A stretch of DNA of 64,000 nt from Streptomyces sp. NBC_00224 (GCF_041435195.1 NZ_CP108106.1:6611501-6675500), one strand, 5' to 3'. Counted from the stretch's first letter, positions 9,005 through 18,856 are shown. The notes: generated by a model from the letters alone, not told the origin. Made by a program: numbers and translations.

Positions 9005-11092
9005 ATGAGTGCAGAGGCCACGAATCCTGACGCGCAGAGTCGCCGACGCGGACTCCCCAGGATCGACCTCCGCAGGCTGGGCCGGGCCGCCCTGCTGGGC
9101 CCCACGTCGCGCGACCGGCTGCCCGACGCCATCGGGCACGTCGCCGAGGCGCACCGGGCCCACCACCCCGACGCCGACTTGGCGGTGCTGCGGCGCGCGT
9201 ACGTACTCGCGGAAACGTCCCACCGGGGCCAGTTCCGCAAGAGCGGCGAGCCGTACATCACGCATCCGCTGGCCGTCACCCTCATCCTCGCCGAACTGGG
9301 CGCCGAGACCACCACGTTGACGGCCTCGCTGCTGCACGACACCGTCGAGGACACCGAGGTGACACTCGATCAGGTACGGGCGGAGTTCGGCGAGGGAGTC
9401 ACCTATCTGGTGGACGGCGTCACCAAGTTGGAGAAGGTCGAATACGGCGCGGCGGCCGAGCCCGAGACCTTCCGCAAGATGCTCGTCGCCACCGGCAACG
9501 ACGTACGCGTGATGTCGATCAAACTCGCCGACCGGCTGCACAACATGCGCACCCTGGGCGTGATGCGCCCGGAGAAGCAGGCGAGGATCGCCAAAGTCAC
9601 CCGTGACGTGCTGATTCCACTGGCCGAACGGCTGGGGGTGCAGGCCCTCAAGACCGAACTGGAGGATCTGGTTTTCGCCATCCTCCACCCCGAGGAGTAC
9701 GAGCACACCCGGGCCCTGATCGCGGCCAACTCGGGCTCCGAGGACCCGCTGACCGCCATCGCGGACGGCGTCAGGGCCGTGCTGCGCGAGGCCGGCATCA
9801 GCGCCGAAGTCCTCATCCGGCCACGGCACTTCGTCTCCGTCCACCGCGTCCAGCTCAAACGCGGAGAGCTGCGCGGCACCGACCTCGGCCGGCTGCTCGT
9901 CCTGGTCGCCGAGGACGCCGACTGCTACGCCGTCCTCGGTGAGCTGCACACCTGCTTCACCCCGGTGATCTCCGAGTTCAAGGACTTCATCGCCGCTCCC
10001 AAGTTCAACCTGTACCAGTCGCTGCACACGGCGGTGGCGAGCTCCGACGGCGCGGTGGCCGAAGTCCTCATCCGCACCCACCAGATGCACAAGGTCGCCG
10101 AGGCCGGCGTCATCGCCCTCGGGAACCCGTACGCCGGGGGCGGGCCCGGCGACGGCGCCGACCCGGCGGCCGACGAGCGCGAGGACCCCACCCGGCCCGG
10201 CTGGCTCTCCCGCCTCCTGGACTGGCAGCAGAACGCGCCGGACCCCGACACCTTCTGGTCCTCCCTACGGGAGGAACTGGCGCAGGACCGCGAGATCACC
10301 GTCTTCGGCGCCGACGGCCGCACCCTGGACCTGCCGGCCGGAGCGAGCTGCGTGGACGCCGCGTACGGCCAGTACGGCGAGGCCGCCCACCGCTGCATCG
10401 GCGCGCGCGTCAACGGCCGTCTGGCGACGCTCAGTACGGTGCTGAGCGACGGCGACACCGTGCAACTGCTGCTCGCCCAGGACGCCGCCTCCGGGCCGTC
10501 CCCGGACTGGCTCGACCACGCCAGGACCCCGGCCGCGCGGATCGCCATCACCGGCTGGCTGGCCGACCACCCCGAAGGGGTCAAGATCCCGGCGGCCGCG
10601 CCCCGCCCGCAGGTCACCTTCACCACCGACCGGCGCAGCGCCGCCAACGCCGTCACCGACCTGCCGGACGCGACGGTACGGCTCGCGGGGTGCTGTACGC
10701 CGGTGCCGCCGGACGCGGTCACCGGCTTCGCGGTGCGCGGCGGCGCCGTGACCGTCCACCGCGAGGAGTGCCCGGCGGTGGCCCGTATGACGACCCTCGG
10801 ACGGGCCAGGGTCGGGGTGCGCTGGGGCGACACCGCCGCCTGCCGGGTCACGCTGGTCGCCGAGGCGTTCGGGCGCCCGCGCCTGCTCGCCGACCTCACC
10901 GAGGCCATCGCCACCGCGGGCGCCGCGATCGTCTCCGCCACCGTCGAGCCCCCCAGCGAGCAGCGGGTGCGGCACACCTACACCCTCCAGCTGCCCGACG
11001 CCGCCGAGCTGCCCGCCCTGATGCGCGTGATGCGCGATGTGCCGGGCGTGTACGACGTGACCCGCGCGCAGCACCCGGCCGCGGCCGGCTGA
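9005..11092 (+). CDS. RelA/SpoT homologue: (p)ppGpp hydrolase with degenerate synthetase domain
   Basis: This 695-residue RSH protein has an intact N-terminal HD hydrolase domain: ITHPLAVTLILAELG, LLHDTVEDTEVTLDQV and SIKLADRLHNMRTL. The synthetase domain keeps FKDFIAAPKFNLYQSLHTAV and AEVLIRTHQMHKVAEAG. However, the usual K-x-x-SIYxKM segment reads RHFVSVHRVQLKRG and DLVGVRVLV reads DLGRLLVLV, so synthesis may be weak or absent. TGS (ITVFGADGRTLDLPAG), Cys-rich (LAGCCTPVPPD) and C-terminal ACT domains follow. It is the second RSH type found beside dapF in Streptomyces (rshA-like). ATG 9005 has GGAGG at 8994-8998. Confidence 0.9.
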   Translation: MSAEATNPDAQSRRRGLPRIDLRRLGRAALLGPTSRDRLPDAIGHVAEAHRAHHPDADLAVLRRAYVLAETSHRGQFRKSGEPYITHPLAVTLILAELGAETTTLTASLLHDTVEDTEVTLDQVRAEFGEGVTYLVDGVTKLEKVEYGAAAEPETFRKMLVATGNDVRVMSIKLADRLHNMRTLGVMRPEKQARIAKVTRDVLIPLAERLGVQALKTELEDLVFAILHPEEYEHTRALIAANSGSEDPLTAIADGVRAVLREAGISAEVLIRPRHFVSVHRVQLKRGELRGTDLGRLLVLVAEDADCYAVLGELHTCFTPVISEFKDFIAAPKFNLYQSLHTAVASSDGAVAEVLIRTHQMHKVAEAGVIALGNPYAGGGPGDGADPAADEREDPTRPGWLSRLLDWQQNAPDPDTFWSSLREELAQDREITVFGADGRTLDLPAGASCVDAAYGQYGEAAHRCIGARVNGRLATLSTVLSDGDTVQLLLAQDAASGPSPDWLDHARTPAARIAITGWLADHPEGVKIPAAAPRPQVTFTTDRRSAANAVTDLPDATVRLAGCCTPVPPDAVTGFAVRGGAVTVHREECPAVARMTTLGRARVGVRWGDTAACRVTLVAEAFGRPRLLADLTEAIATAGAAIVSATVEPPSEQRVRHTYTLQLPDAAELPALMRVMRDVPGVYDVTRAQHPAAAG

Positions 11093-11172
11093 ACCGACGG
11101 GCCGACGCTCGTTCGGGTGGGGGTGGTGCGCGTCGGCCCCGCCCTCGCACGGTGTGCTGGTAGCGGTAGGGC

Positions 11173-12621
11173 ATGCTGCTCTCCTCACGCCGTATGCGTG
11201 CCGCTCTGCTGGCCACCGCAGCCGCCTGTGTCCTGGCCGCCGCTCCGCCGCCGCCCGCCCCGGCCGGAATCGGCGACCCGCTCTTCCCGCGTCTGGGCAA
11301 CCCCGGGTACGACGTCCTCTCGTACGACATCGGATTCACCTATCAGGGCGACAACAGCAAGCCGCTGGAGGCCGTCACCACCATCGACGCCCGCGCCACC
11401 GACTGGCTCGACCGGATCAACCTGGACTTCGCGCGCGGCACCGTCCACGGCGTCGAAGTCAACGGGAAGCAGGCCGAGTTCGCGAGCGCCGACGAGGACC
11501 TGGTGATCACCCCGCGCCACCCGGTGTACGGGGGAGAGAAGCTGCGGATCACCGTCCGGCACACCAGCGACCCGCGCGGCGCCGAGGACGGCGGCTGGGT
11601 GCGCACCACCGACGGCCTGGTGATGGCCAACCAGGCCGACGCCGCGCACCGCGTGTTCCCGTGCAACGACCACCCCTCCGACAAGGCGCTGTTCACCTTC
11701 CGGGTGGACGCCCCCAAGGAGTACACGGTCGTCGCCAACGGGCTGGAGACCGGCTGGACGAGGGCGGGCGGCCGGGCCGTCTCCACGTACCGCACCGAGC
11801 ACCCGATGGCGACCGAGCTCGCCCAGGTCTCCATCGGCCGCTCGGCCGTGGTGCGCCGCCAGGGGCCGCACGGGCTGCCCTTGCGCGACGTCGTCCCGGC
11901 GGCCGACCGGCAGCAGCTGGAGCGCTGGCTGAAGAAGACGCCGGCCGAGATCGCGTGGATGGAGAACCAGGTCGGGCCGTACCCGTTCGAGACGTACGGC
12001 GTCCTCATCGCCGGCGCCGACACCGGGTTCGAGCTGGAGACCCAGACGCTGTCGCTCTTCGAGCGCTCGCTGTTCCTGCGCTCCGGGTACCCCGAGTGGT
12101 ACGTGGACTCGGTGATGGTGCACGAGCTGGCGCACCACTGGTTCGGCGACAGCGTCTCCCCGCGCGCGTGGTCCGACCTCTGGCTCAACGAGGGGCACGC
12201 CACCTGGTACGAGGCGCTGTACGCGCAGGAGCACGGCAAGCGGCCGATGGAGACGCGGATGCGCGAGGCCTACCGACAGTCCGACGCCTGGCGTGCCGCG
12301 GGCGGGCCGCCTGCGGCCCCCAAGCCGCCCGCCCCCGGCCAGAAGATCAGCATCTTCCGTCCGGTCGTCTACGACGGGAGCGCGCTGGTGCTGTTCGCGC
12401 TGCGGCAGGAGATCGGAGCGGCGAGGTTCGGCGAGCTGGAGCGGCGCTGGGTGAGCGACCACGAGGACGGGACGGCCGCCACCGCCGACTTCGTCGGCCT
12501 GGCGTCCGAGGTCGCCGGGCGCGACCTCGCCGGGTTCTTCCAGGGCTGGCTGTACGGGGCGAAGACGCCGCCGATGCCCGGACACAAGGACTGGCGCAGC
12601 GCCGCACCCCGGCACGCCTAG
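11173..12621 (+). CDS. Secreted M1-family zinc metallopeptidase
   Basis: This 482-residue protein has a Sec signal peptide (positively charged MLLSSRRMRAALLA, then an Ala-rich core ending near residue 33). The gluzincin site is VMVHELAHHWFGDSV, with the third zinc ligand Glu in WLNEGHATWYEAL 18 residues later. The exopeptidase motif is replaced by GADTGFELETQTLS. It is shorter than classical M1 aminopeptidases, lacking the large C-terminal ERAP-like domain, as in other streptomycete secreted M1 proteins. It probably cleaves peptides outside the membrane. The gene is monocistronic between the RSH gene and hflX. Confidence 0.9.
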   Translation: MLLSSRRMRAALLATAAACVLAAAPPPPAPAGIGDPLFPRLGNPGYDVLSYDIGFTYQGDNSKPLEAVTTIDARATDWLDRINLDFARGTVHGVEVNGKQAEFASADEDLVITPRHPVYGGEKLRITVRHTSDPRGAEDGGWVRTTDGLVMANQADAAHRVFPCNDHPSDKALFTFRVDAPKEYTVVANGLETGWTRAGGRAVSTYRTEHPMATELAQVSIGRSAVVRRQGPHGLPLRDVVPAADRQQLERWLKKTPAEIAWMENQVGPYPFETYGVLIAGADTGFELETQTLSLFERSLFLRSGYPEWYVDSVMVHELAHHWFGDSVSPRAWSDLWLNEGHATWYEALYAQEHGKRPMETRMREAYRQSDAWRAAGGPPAAPKPPAPGQKISIFRPVVYDGSALVLFALRQEIGAARFGELERRWVSDHEDGTAATADFVGLASEVAGRDLAGFFQGWLYGAKTPPMPGHKDWRSAAPRHA

Positions 12622-12811
12622 GCGCACGGGCGCCGCGGGACCTGCCCCCGGTGCCGCCCAGAGCCGGAAAACCGGGGTGACGGGCCCGGTGGCACCGTGC
12701 GACCATCGACGGGTCGGCGGCGCTGCCGGGGCCGGATTCCACTCGGGAATCTTTCGGGTCCATTACGCGTTGTGACCGACGTAACCGCAATTCCAACGAC
12801 GTAAGGATCCA

Positions 12812-14317
12812 ATGACCTCCTCTTCTTCCCCTTCCCAGGACGAGCAGAGCTTCGCGGAGAAGAACCGCACCGAGAGCCTTCGGGCCGATGCCCTGATGGA
12901 AGAGGACGTCGCCTGGAGCCACGAGATCGACGGCGCGCGGGACGGCGAGCAGCTAGACCGCTCCGAGCGTGCCGCCCTGCGGCGCGTGGCGGGCCTCTCC
13001 ACCGAGCTCGAAGACGTCACCGAGGTCGAGTACCGCCAGCTGCGCCTGGAGCGCGTCGTGTTGGTGGGCGTCTGGACCACGGGCACGCTCAAGGACGCGG
13101 AGAACTCCCTGGCGGAGCTCGCCGCACTCGCCGAGACGGCGGGCGCGATGGTGCTCGACGGCGTGTACCAGCGCCGTGACAAGCCCGACCCGGCAACCTA
13201 CATCGGCTCCGGCAAGGCGCTGGAGCTGCGGGACATCGTCCTGGAGTCCGGCGCCGACACCGTGGTCTGCGACGGTGAGCTCAGCCCCGGCCAGCTGATC
13301 CATCTGGAAGACGTCGTCAAGGTAAAGGTGGTCGACCGAACCGCCCTGATCCTCGACATCTTCGCCCAGCACGCCAAGTCCCGAGAGGGCAAGGCCCAGG
13401 TCTCGCTGGCCCAGATGCAGTACATGCTGCCCAGGCTGCGCGGCTGGGGCCAGTCGCTCTCCCGGCAGATGGGTGGTGGCGGCTCCGGCTCGTCCGGCGG
13501 CGGCATGGCCACCCGTGGTCCCGGTGAGACCAAGATCGAGACGGACCGGCGGCGGATCCGCGAGAAGATGGCGAAGATGCGCCGGGAGATCGCGGAGATG
13601 AAGACCGGCCGCGAGATCAAGCGCCAGGAGCGCCGTCGCAACAAGGTCCCCTCGGTAGCCATCGCGGGGTACACCAACGCCGGCAAGTCCTCGCTGCTCA
13701 ACCGCCTCACGGGCGCGGGCGTGCTGGTGGAGAACTCACTGTTCGCCACCCTCGACCCGACCGTGCGCCGGGCCGAGACGCCCAGCGGCCGGCTGTACAC
13801 ACTGGCCGACACCGTCGGGTTCGTCCGGCACCTGCCGCACCACCTGGTCGAGGCGTTCCGCTCCACCATGGAGGAGGTCGGCGACTCCGACCTGATCCTG
13901 CACGTGGTGGACGGCTCGCACCCCGCCCCGGAGGAGCAGCTGGCCGCCGTGCGCGAGGTGATCCGCGAGGTCGGCGCGGTCGACGTGCCCGAGATCGTGG
14001 TGATCAACAAGGCGGACGCGGCCGACCCGCTGGTCCTCCAGCGACTGCTGCGGATCGAGAAGCACTCCATTGCGGTCTCCGCCCGTACGGGCATGGGCAT
14101 CGAGCAGCTGCTCGGCATCATCGACGCCGAACTGCCGCGCCCCGAGGTCGAGATCGAGGCCCTCGTGCCGTACACGCACGGACAGCTGGTCTCGCGGGTG
14201 CATGCCGAGGGCGAGGTGATCTCCGAGGAGCACACCCCGGAGGGCACGCTGCTCAAGGCGCGGGTGCACGAGGCGCTGGCGGCGGAGCTCGCTCCGTACG
14301 TACCGGCCAAGCACTGA
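12812..14317 (+). CDS. hflX: Ribosome-associated GTPase HflX
   Basis: This 501-residue protein splits or rescues stalled ribosomes. The glycine-rich linker (GGGGSGSSGGGMATRGPGET) and the HflX signature GETKIETDRRRIREKM precede the G domain. G1 is GYTNAGKSSLLNRL, G2/switch is FATLDPTVRR, G3 is ADTVGFVRHLPHHLVEAF and G4 is VINKAD. An N-terminal extension of about 60 acidic residues before the HflX core is typical of actinobacteria. The ribosome site AAGGA (12802-12806) is correctly placed before ATG 12812. The hairpin at 14359 ends the transcript. Confidence 0.96.
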   Translation: MTSSSSPSQDEQSFAEKNRTESLRADALMEEDVAWSHEIDGARDGEQLDRSERAALRRVAGLSTELEDVTEVEYRQLRLERVVLVGVWTTGTLKDAENSLAELAALAETAGAMVLDGVYQRRDKPDPATYIGSGKALELRDIVLESGADTVVCDGELSPGQLIHLEDVVKVKVVDRTALILDIFAQHAKSREGKAQVSLAQMQYMLPRLRGWGQSLSRQMGGGGSGSSGGGMATRGPGETKIETDRRRIREKMAKMRREIAEMKTGREIKRQERRRNKVPSVAIAGYTNAGKSSLLNRLTGAGVLVENSLFATLDPTVRRAETPSGRLYTLADTVGFVRHLPHHLVEAFRSTMEEVGDSDLILHVVDGSHPAPEEQLAAVREVIREVGAVDVPEIVVINKADAADPLVLQRLLRIEKHSIAVSARTGMGIEQLLGIIDAELPRPEVEIEALVPYTHGQLVSRVHAEGEVISEEHTPEGTLLKARVHEALAAELAPYVPAKH

Positions 14318-14358
14318 CCGCACGCGCGGCCGGGCACCGACCGGCGCGCAGACGCGAA

Positions 14359-14395
14359 CAAGGCCCGCCCCCTCCGTACGAGGGGGCGGGCCTTG
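14359..14395. terminator. Bidirectional hairpin terminator between hflX and serine protease
   Basis: The 15-base stem CAAGGCCCGCCCCCT pairs with AGGGGGCGGGCCTTG around a CCGTACG loop. It lies between convergent genes ending at 14317 and 14418. Confidence 0.9.
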
Positions 14396-14417
14396 TCGTC
14401 GTCAGGTGTCAGCAGTC

Positions 14418-15587
14418 CTACCGGCCGCCGTACTTCTGACTCATCTGGGTGAAGATCTGCTGGGCGCCGGCGCCCAGCTGGGGTCCGGCCAGCCAGCCCG
14501 AAGTGACCGGGCCGATCGAGGTGTTGGAGACCAGCTCCGCCTTGCCGCTCGTGCCGGTGATGAACCAGCCGCCACCGGAGGAACCGCCGGTCATCGTGCA
14601 GCCGATGCGGTACATCGCGGGCGTGCCGGGGCTGACCGAGAGACGGCCGGGGCGGTCGACGCACTTGAACATCTTGAGGCCGTCGTACGGCGGCGCCGCC
14701 GGGTAACCCCAGGCGCCCATCGCGGAGACCGAGTGCGCGGCCGGCGTCGAGAAGTTGACGGTCAGCGCGTTGCCGACGGTCTCCTCAAGCGACTTGGTGC
14801 CGTTCTCCGGCTTCACGTGCAGCACGGAGTAGTCGTACGGGGCGCCGGAGCCGCCGGTGGGCCCGCCGCCAGTGATCCACTCGCCCGACGTGGAGGCCCA
14901 GTCGGCCCAGAACGCGCCGTACGGGGCGACTTCCTGCGGCTGCGCGTTGCGCAGCTGCGCCGCCGACTTGCCCTTGTCGTTGTAGGCCGGGACGAAGGCG
15001 ATGTTGCGGTACCAGCCGCCCTTGGCGCCCGCGTGGACGCAGTGGCCCGCGGTCCAGACGAGGTTGGACTTGCCGGGGTGGGCCGGGTCCTTCACGACGG
15101 TGCCCGAGCACACCATGGAGCCCTCGGGGGAGTCGAAGAACACCTTGCCGACCGGGGCGGCGTAGTTGTGGTACGGCAGACTCTCGGCCTTGGCCTGGAC
15201 CGGCCGCGGCTCCGGGTCGCTGATGCCCTGGTCGCCGTTGACGTCACCGGCGGCCATGGTCTTCTGCGGGTCCTTGGCGGACTTCATCCGCTCGGGCTTC
15301 CACAGGTCCGCGATGACCGGGTTGACGAAGTCCTTGGCGTCACGCAGCCACTTGGATTTGTCCCAGTTCTTCCAGTCGCCGTTCTTCCACTTGTCCAGGT
15401 CGACGCCGTGCTTCTTGAGGGCGCCGGCGACATCGTCGGGAAGACCCTGGTCGCCCTTGCCCTGGGCGGTGCTGGACGCGGACGGCTTGCTGTCCGCGCC
15501 GTCGTCGCCGGGGCCGCACGCGGTGGCCGTCAGCGCGAGTGCCGCCACGAGGCCGGTGGAGGCCAGCAGCGGACGTATGGATCGCAT
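14418..15587 (-). CDS. Lipoprotein trypsin-like serine protease, paralogue 1
   Basis: This 389-residue exported protein begins with signal peptide MRSIRPLLASTGLVAALA and the lipobox LTATAC, so it is probably lipid-anchored. A conserved linker (HGVDLDKWKNGDWKNWDKSK) precedes the chymotrypsin-fold domain. The catalytic triad candidates are His in WTAGHCVHAG, Asp in GAPYDYSVLHV and Ser in GCTMTGGSSGGGWF. AGGGGGAA lies before ATG 15587. It is closely related to the next gene along its full length, so the pair arose by tandem duplication. The substrate is unknown. Confidence 0.88.
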   Translation of the reverse strand: MRSIRPLLASTGLVAALALTATACGPGDDGADSKPSASSTAQGKGDQGLPDDVAGALKKHGVDLDKWKNGDWKNWDKSKWLRDAKDFVNPVIADLWKPERMKSAKDPQKTMAAGDVNGDQGISDPEPRPVQAKAESLPYHNYAAPVGKVFFDSPEGSMVCSGTVVKDPAHPGKSNLVWTAGHCVHAGAKGGWYRNIAFVPAYNDKGKSAAQLRNAQPQEVAPYGAFWADWASTSGEWITGGGPTGGSGAPYDYSVLHVKPENGTKSLEETVGNALTVNFSTPAAHSVSAMGAWGYPAAPPYDGLKMFKCVDRPGRLSVSPGTPAMYRIGCTMTGGSSGGGWFITGTSGKAELVSNTSIGPVTSGWLAGPQLGAGAQQIFTQMSQKYGGR

Positions 15588-15717
15588 GGAAACGATTCCC
15601 CCTGAAATTGCTCGTACCTTGTTCAGTTGCGCGCGCCGGGCAGCACACCGCGAAGGGTGTGTTGCCATGGGCACGTCATCTCGCGAAGCGGGGTCTTCCG
15701 GGACCGCCGTTTCGCAG

Positions 15718-15734
15718 CCCCCCACTATGCCGGT
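15718..15734 (-). promoter_or_regulatory. 17-bp element shared with the upstream region of the paralogous protease
   Basis: The sequence ACCGGCATAGTGGGGGC (minus strand) lies 131 bases upstream of the protease start at 15587. An identical copy lies at 17181-17197, 155 bases upstream of the paralogue start at 17026. CATAGT could be a -10-like hexamer, but no good -35 is visible. It is a candidate promoter core or operator common to both genes. Confidence 0.5.
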
Positions 15735-15756
15735 CGCACGTGGGGGTCTCGCACAG

Positions 15757-15793
15757 GGGTCCGGGAGCTCTCGTGGAGAGAGCTCCCGGACCC
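15757..15793 (-). terminator. Hairpin terminator of protease paralogue 2
   Basis: The 16-base perfect stem GGGTCCGGGAGCTCTC/GAGAGCTCCCGGACCC has a 5-base loop. It begins 9 bases after the stop codon of the gene at 15803-17026 on the minus strand. Confidence 0.85.
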
Positions 15794-15802
15794 GGCCGGG
15801 GC

Positions 15803-17026
15803 CTACTGGCCCGCGTACTTGTTGCTGACCGAGTCGTACACGCCCTTGGCCTCCGGGCCCAGACGCGGACCCGCCAGCCAGCCGGCCGTCACCGGGCCGA
15901 TGGAGGTGTTGGAGACCAGCGCGGGCTTGCCGTCGGCGCCCGCGGCGATCCAGCCGCCGCCGGAGGAGCCGCCGGTCATGGTGCAGCCCAGGCGGTACAT
16001 GGTCGGGCTGCCGGCGTCGAGCGAGAGCCGGCCCGGCTTGTCCTTGCACTGGTACAGCTTCTGGCCGTCGTACGGCGGCGCGGCCGGGTAGCCGTTGGCC
16101 GTCATGCTCGCGATCTTCGGCACGGCCGGGGCGTTGAAGTCCACCGGGAGCGCCGTACCGACCGTCTCCTCAAGGGACTTGCCGCCCTTGCCCTTCTCAA
16201 GGGTGACGTGCAGCACCGCGAAGTCGTACGGAGCGCCCTGGCCGCCGGTCGAGCCGCCCCCCTGGATCCACTGCTGCGACGTCTGCGCCCAGTCGGCCCA
16301 GTACACGCCGTACGGCGCGATCTGCTGCTTGGTCGCCTTCTGCAGCTGCGCGAGCGACATGTCGGCGTTGTTGTACGAGGGCACAAAGGCGATGTTGCGG
16401 TACCAGCCGCCCTTGGCGCCCGCGTGGACGCAGTGGCCCGCCGTCCACACCATGTTGGACTTGCCGGGGTGCGCCGGGTCCTTCACGACGGTCGCGGAGC
16501 AGACCATCGAGCCCTCGGGGCCGTCGAAGAACAGCTTGCCGAGCTCCGGCAGGCTCTGGTGGTACGGAGCCTTCTGAGCCCGGGCCTTGACGGGCGCCGG
16601 GGTCGGGTCCGTCACGCCCTTGTCGCCCGAGATGTCGTTGGGGACGGGCTTCTGCGGGGGCTTGTCGGCCTTCCGCATCCGGTCCGGGTCCCACAGGTCC
16701 TGGATGATCGGGTTGACGAAGTCCCTGGCCTCACGCAGCCACTTGGACTTGTCCCAGTTCTTCCACTCGCCGTTCTTCCACTTGTCCGGGTCGATTCCGT
16801 GTTTCTTGAGCCGGTCCTTGATGTCGTCCGGGAGCTGGAGGCCGTCGTCGCCGGCGGTCGCCGAGGCGGTCGGCTTGGCGTCGGCCTTGTCGTCGCCGCC
16901 CGGACCGCACGCGGTGGCGGTCAGGGCGAGAGCGGCCGTGAGGCCGAGCGCTGCCAGTACGGGGGAGGTCCGGCGAAGTGCGCCCCTCCCACCACGGGCC
17001 GCGGAATTCGGGCGTGTCGGTCGCAT
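15803..17026 (-). CDS. Lipoprotein trypsin-like serine protease, paralogue 2
   Basis: This 407-residue protein has a longer basic N region, a hydrophobic core and the lipobox LTATAC. The linker (HGIDPDKWKNGEWKNWDKSK) is nearly the same as in the neighbour at 14418. Catalytic candidates are His in WTAGHCVHAG, Asp in GAPYDFAVLHV and Ser in GCTMTGGSSGGGWI. GGGGGAT precedes ATG 17026. Each copy has its own terminator and shares a 17-base upstream element, so they are probably separately transcribed but co-regulated. It is likely an envelope-attached protease of unknown target. Confidence 0.88.
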   Translation of the reverse strand: MRPTRPNSAARGGRGALRRTSPVLAALGLTAALALTATACGPGGDDKADAKPTASATAGDDGLQLPDDIKDRLKKHGIDPDKWKNGEWKNWDKSKWLREARDFVNPIIQDLWDPDRMRKADKPPQKPVPNDISGDKGVTDPTPAPVKARAQKAPYHQSLPELGKLFFDGPEGSMVCSATVVKDPAHPGKSNMVWTAGHCVHAGAKGGWYRNIAFVPSYNNADMSLAQLQKATKQQIAPYGVYWADWAQTSQQWIQGGGSTGGQGAPYDFAVLHVTLEKGKGGKSLEETVGTALPVDFNAPAVPKIASMTANGYPAAPPYDGQKLYQCKDKPGRLSLDAGSPTMYRLGCTMTGGSSGGGWIAAGADGKPALVSNTSIGPVTAGWLAGPRLGPEAKGVYDSVSNKYAGQ

Positions 17027-17180
17027 GTTCTTGATCCCCCTGGGACTTCGGTACTGAAGCTGCTGATGCGCGGTGCAGCCACCGTTGCTCCACCGCTTGT
17101 GGTTACTGAAGCGAACCCGTCGGCTTCCTCGAAGCCGTCGGCCCACCTCGCTCCGGCCGGAAAGTACTGGCCGAAGTGCG

Positions 17181-17197
17181 GCCCCCACTATGCCGGT
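17181..17197 (-). promoter_or_regulatory. Second copy of the 17-bp protease upstream element
   Basis: This is identical to 15718-15734 (ACCGGCATAGTGGGGGC on the minus strand). The gap 17027-17418 between the divergent protease and aminotransferase genes otherwise shows no gene. I looked for, but did not find, an iron-regulator box of the TTAGGTTAGGCTAACCTAA type. Confidence 0.5.
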
Positions 17198-17418
17198 GCC
17201 GGTTGGGACGGTGCGCGGCAGGGCCACGGTTCCGCTCCGCAAGGATCTTCGCGCCTGCCCGTGATCCTCCGGCCCCGGCGTCGTTGGTACGTACGGGGGA
17301 CAACACGCCAGCGTTCAGCCCCACCGTTCGCACCGGGCAACGGGCGTGCCACGGAACCGTCACAGGGTCCCGGCGCGGCTGGCACAGCAGAGCGCGCACC
17401 GTGGGAGGACCAGAACTC

Positions 17419-18828
17419 GTGGCCGTGACCGAATCCGCGCCGGTACCACCGCCGGCCGAGCTTCCGACCACATCGCCGCGGACACCGCCCGCCCACGAGG
17501 GAATCCTGCGGCGGCAGTCCCTGCGCGAGTCCGCCGCCCGGACGTACGCCCGCTCGCTGCCGATCGTGCCCGTGCGCGCCCGCGGGCTGACCATCGAAGG
17601 GGCGGACGGGCGGCGTTACCTCGACTGCCTCGCGGGCGCGGGCACCCTCGCCCTCGGGCACAACCACCCGGTCGTCCTCGAAGCCATCCGCAAGGTCCTC
17701 GACTCCGGCGCCCCGCTGCACGCGCTCGACCTGGCCACCCCGGTCAAGGACGCGTTCACCACCGAGCTGTTCACCACCCTGCCGCGCCCCCTGGCCGACC
17801 ACGCGCGGATCCAGTTCTGCAGCCCGGCCGGGACCGACGCGGTCGAGGCCGCGCTGAAGCTGGTCCGCACCGCGACCGGCCGCAGCGGGCTGCTCGCCTT
17901 CACCGGGGCGTACCACGGCATGACGGCGGGCGCCCTCGACGCCTCGGGCGGCGCCTCCAACGCGCGCGTGACGCGGCTGCCCTACCCGCTCAACTACCGC
18001 TGTCCGTACGGCGTGGGAGGCGAACGCGGCGCCGAACTCGCCGCCCGCTGGACCGAGAGCCTGCTCGACGACCCCAAGGGCGGGGTGCCCGCGCCCGCCG
18101 GGATGATCGTCGAGCCGGTGCAGGGCGAGGGCGGGGTGAACCCCGCGCCCGACACCTGGATGCGCCGGATGCGCGAGATCACCGCTGCCCGCTCCATCCC
18201 GCTCATCGCCGACGAGGTGCAGACCGGCGTGGGGCGCACCGGCGCCTTCTGGGGCGTCGAACACAGCGGGATCGTGCCGGACGTGATGGTCCTGTCCAAG
18301 GCCATCGGCGGCTCGCTGCCGCTCGCCGTGATCGTCTACCGCGACGACCTCGACGTCTGGCAGCCCGGCGCCCACGCCGGCACCTTCCGCGGCAACCAGC
18401 TCGCCATGGCCGCGGGCACCGCGACCATCGCCTACGTCCGCGAGAACCGGCTCGCCGAACGCGCCGCCCTGCTCGGCGGCCGGATGCTCGCCCGGCTCCA
18501 GGGCCTGGCGGCGGACCACCCCAGCATCGGCGACGTCCGCGGCCGGGGGCTGATGATCGGCGTCGAACTCGTCGACCCCGAGCGCGAGGACCCCCACACC
18601 GGCACCGCGGCCGCCGCGCCCACGCTGGCCACCGCCGTCCAGCGGGAGTGCCTGCGCCGTGGCCTCATCGTCGAACTCGGCGGCCGTCACTCCAGCGTCG
18701 TGCGACTGCTGCCACCCCTCACCCTCACCGACGAACAGGCGGCCGCCGTGCTCGACCGGCTGGCCGACGCCCTGGCCGCCGCGGAGCGCGCGACCCGCCA
18801 CCGGACCGACGCCGGGCCGTCCCACTGA
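17419..18828 (+). CDS. Class III diaminobutyrate--2-oxoglutarate-type aminotransferase
   Basis: This PLP enzyme of about 469 residues is of the diaminobutyrate/ornithine aminotransferase type. It probably makes L-2,4-diaminobutyrate from aspartate semialdehyde as a siderophore building block. Landmarks are [74 protein letters not shown] and the PLP lysine (about Lys294) in [18 protein letters not shown] (17403-17408) supports GTG 17419. It is the first gene of a four-gene operon with two IucA/IucC synthetases. The 28-base gap to the next gene suggests coupling. Confidence 0.9.
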   Translation: MAVTESAPVPPPAELPTTSPRTPPAHEGILRRQSLRESAARTYARSLPIVPVRARGLTIEGADGRRYLDCLAGAGTLALGHNHPVVLEAIRKVLDSGAPLHALDLATPVKDAFTTELFTTLPRPLADHARIQFCSPAGTDAVEAALKLVRTATGRSGLLAFTGAYHGMTAGALDASGGASNARVTRLPYPLNYRCPYGVGGERGAELAARWTESLLDDPKGGVPAPAGMIVEPVQGEGGVNPAPDTWMRRMREITAARSIPLIADEVQTGVGRTGAFWGVEHSGIVPDVMVLSKAIGGSLPLAVIVYRDDLDVWQPGAHAGTFRGNQLAMAAGTATIAYVRENRLAERAALLGGRMLARLQGLAADHPSIGDVRGRGLMIGVELVDPEREDPHTGTAAAAPTLATAVQRECLRRGLIVELGGRHSSVVRLLPPLTLTDEQAAAVLDRLADALAAAERATRHRTDAGPSH

Positions 18829-18856
18829 CCCGGTCCACCACACAAGGAAGCCCACC

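Noticed and set aside
17027..17418. Iron-responsive (DmdR1) box upstream of the siderophore operon
   Set aside because: I looked for TTAGGTTAGGCTAACCTAA-like sequence and found none. Control by iron remains possible but is not visible.
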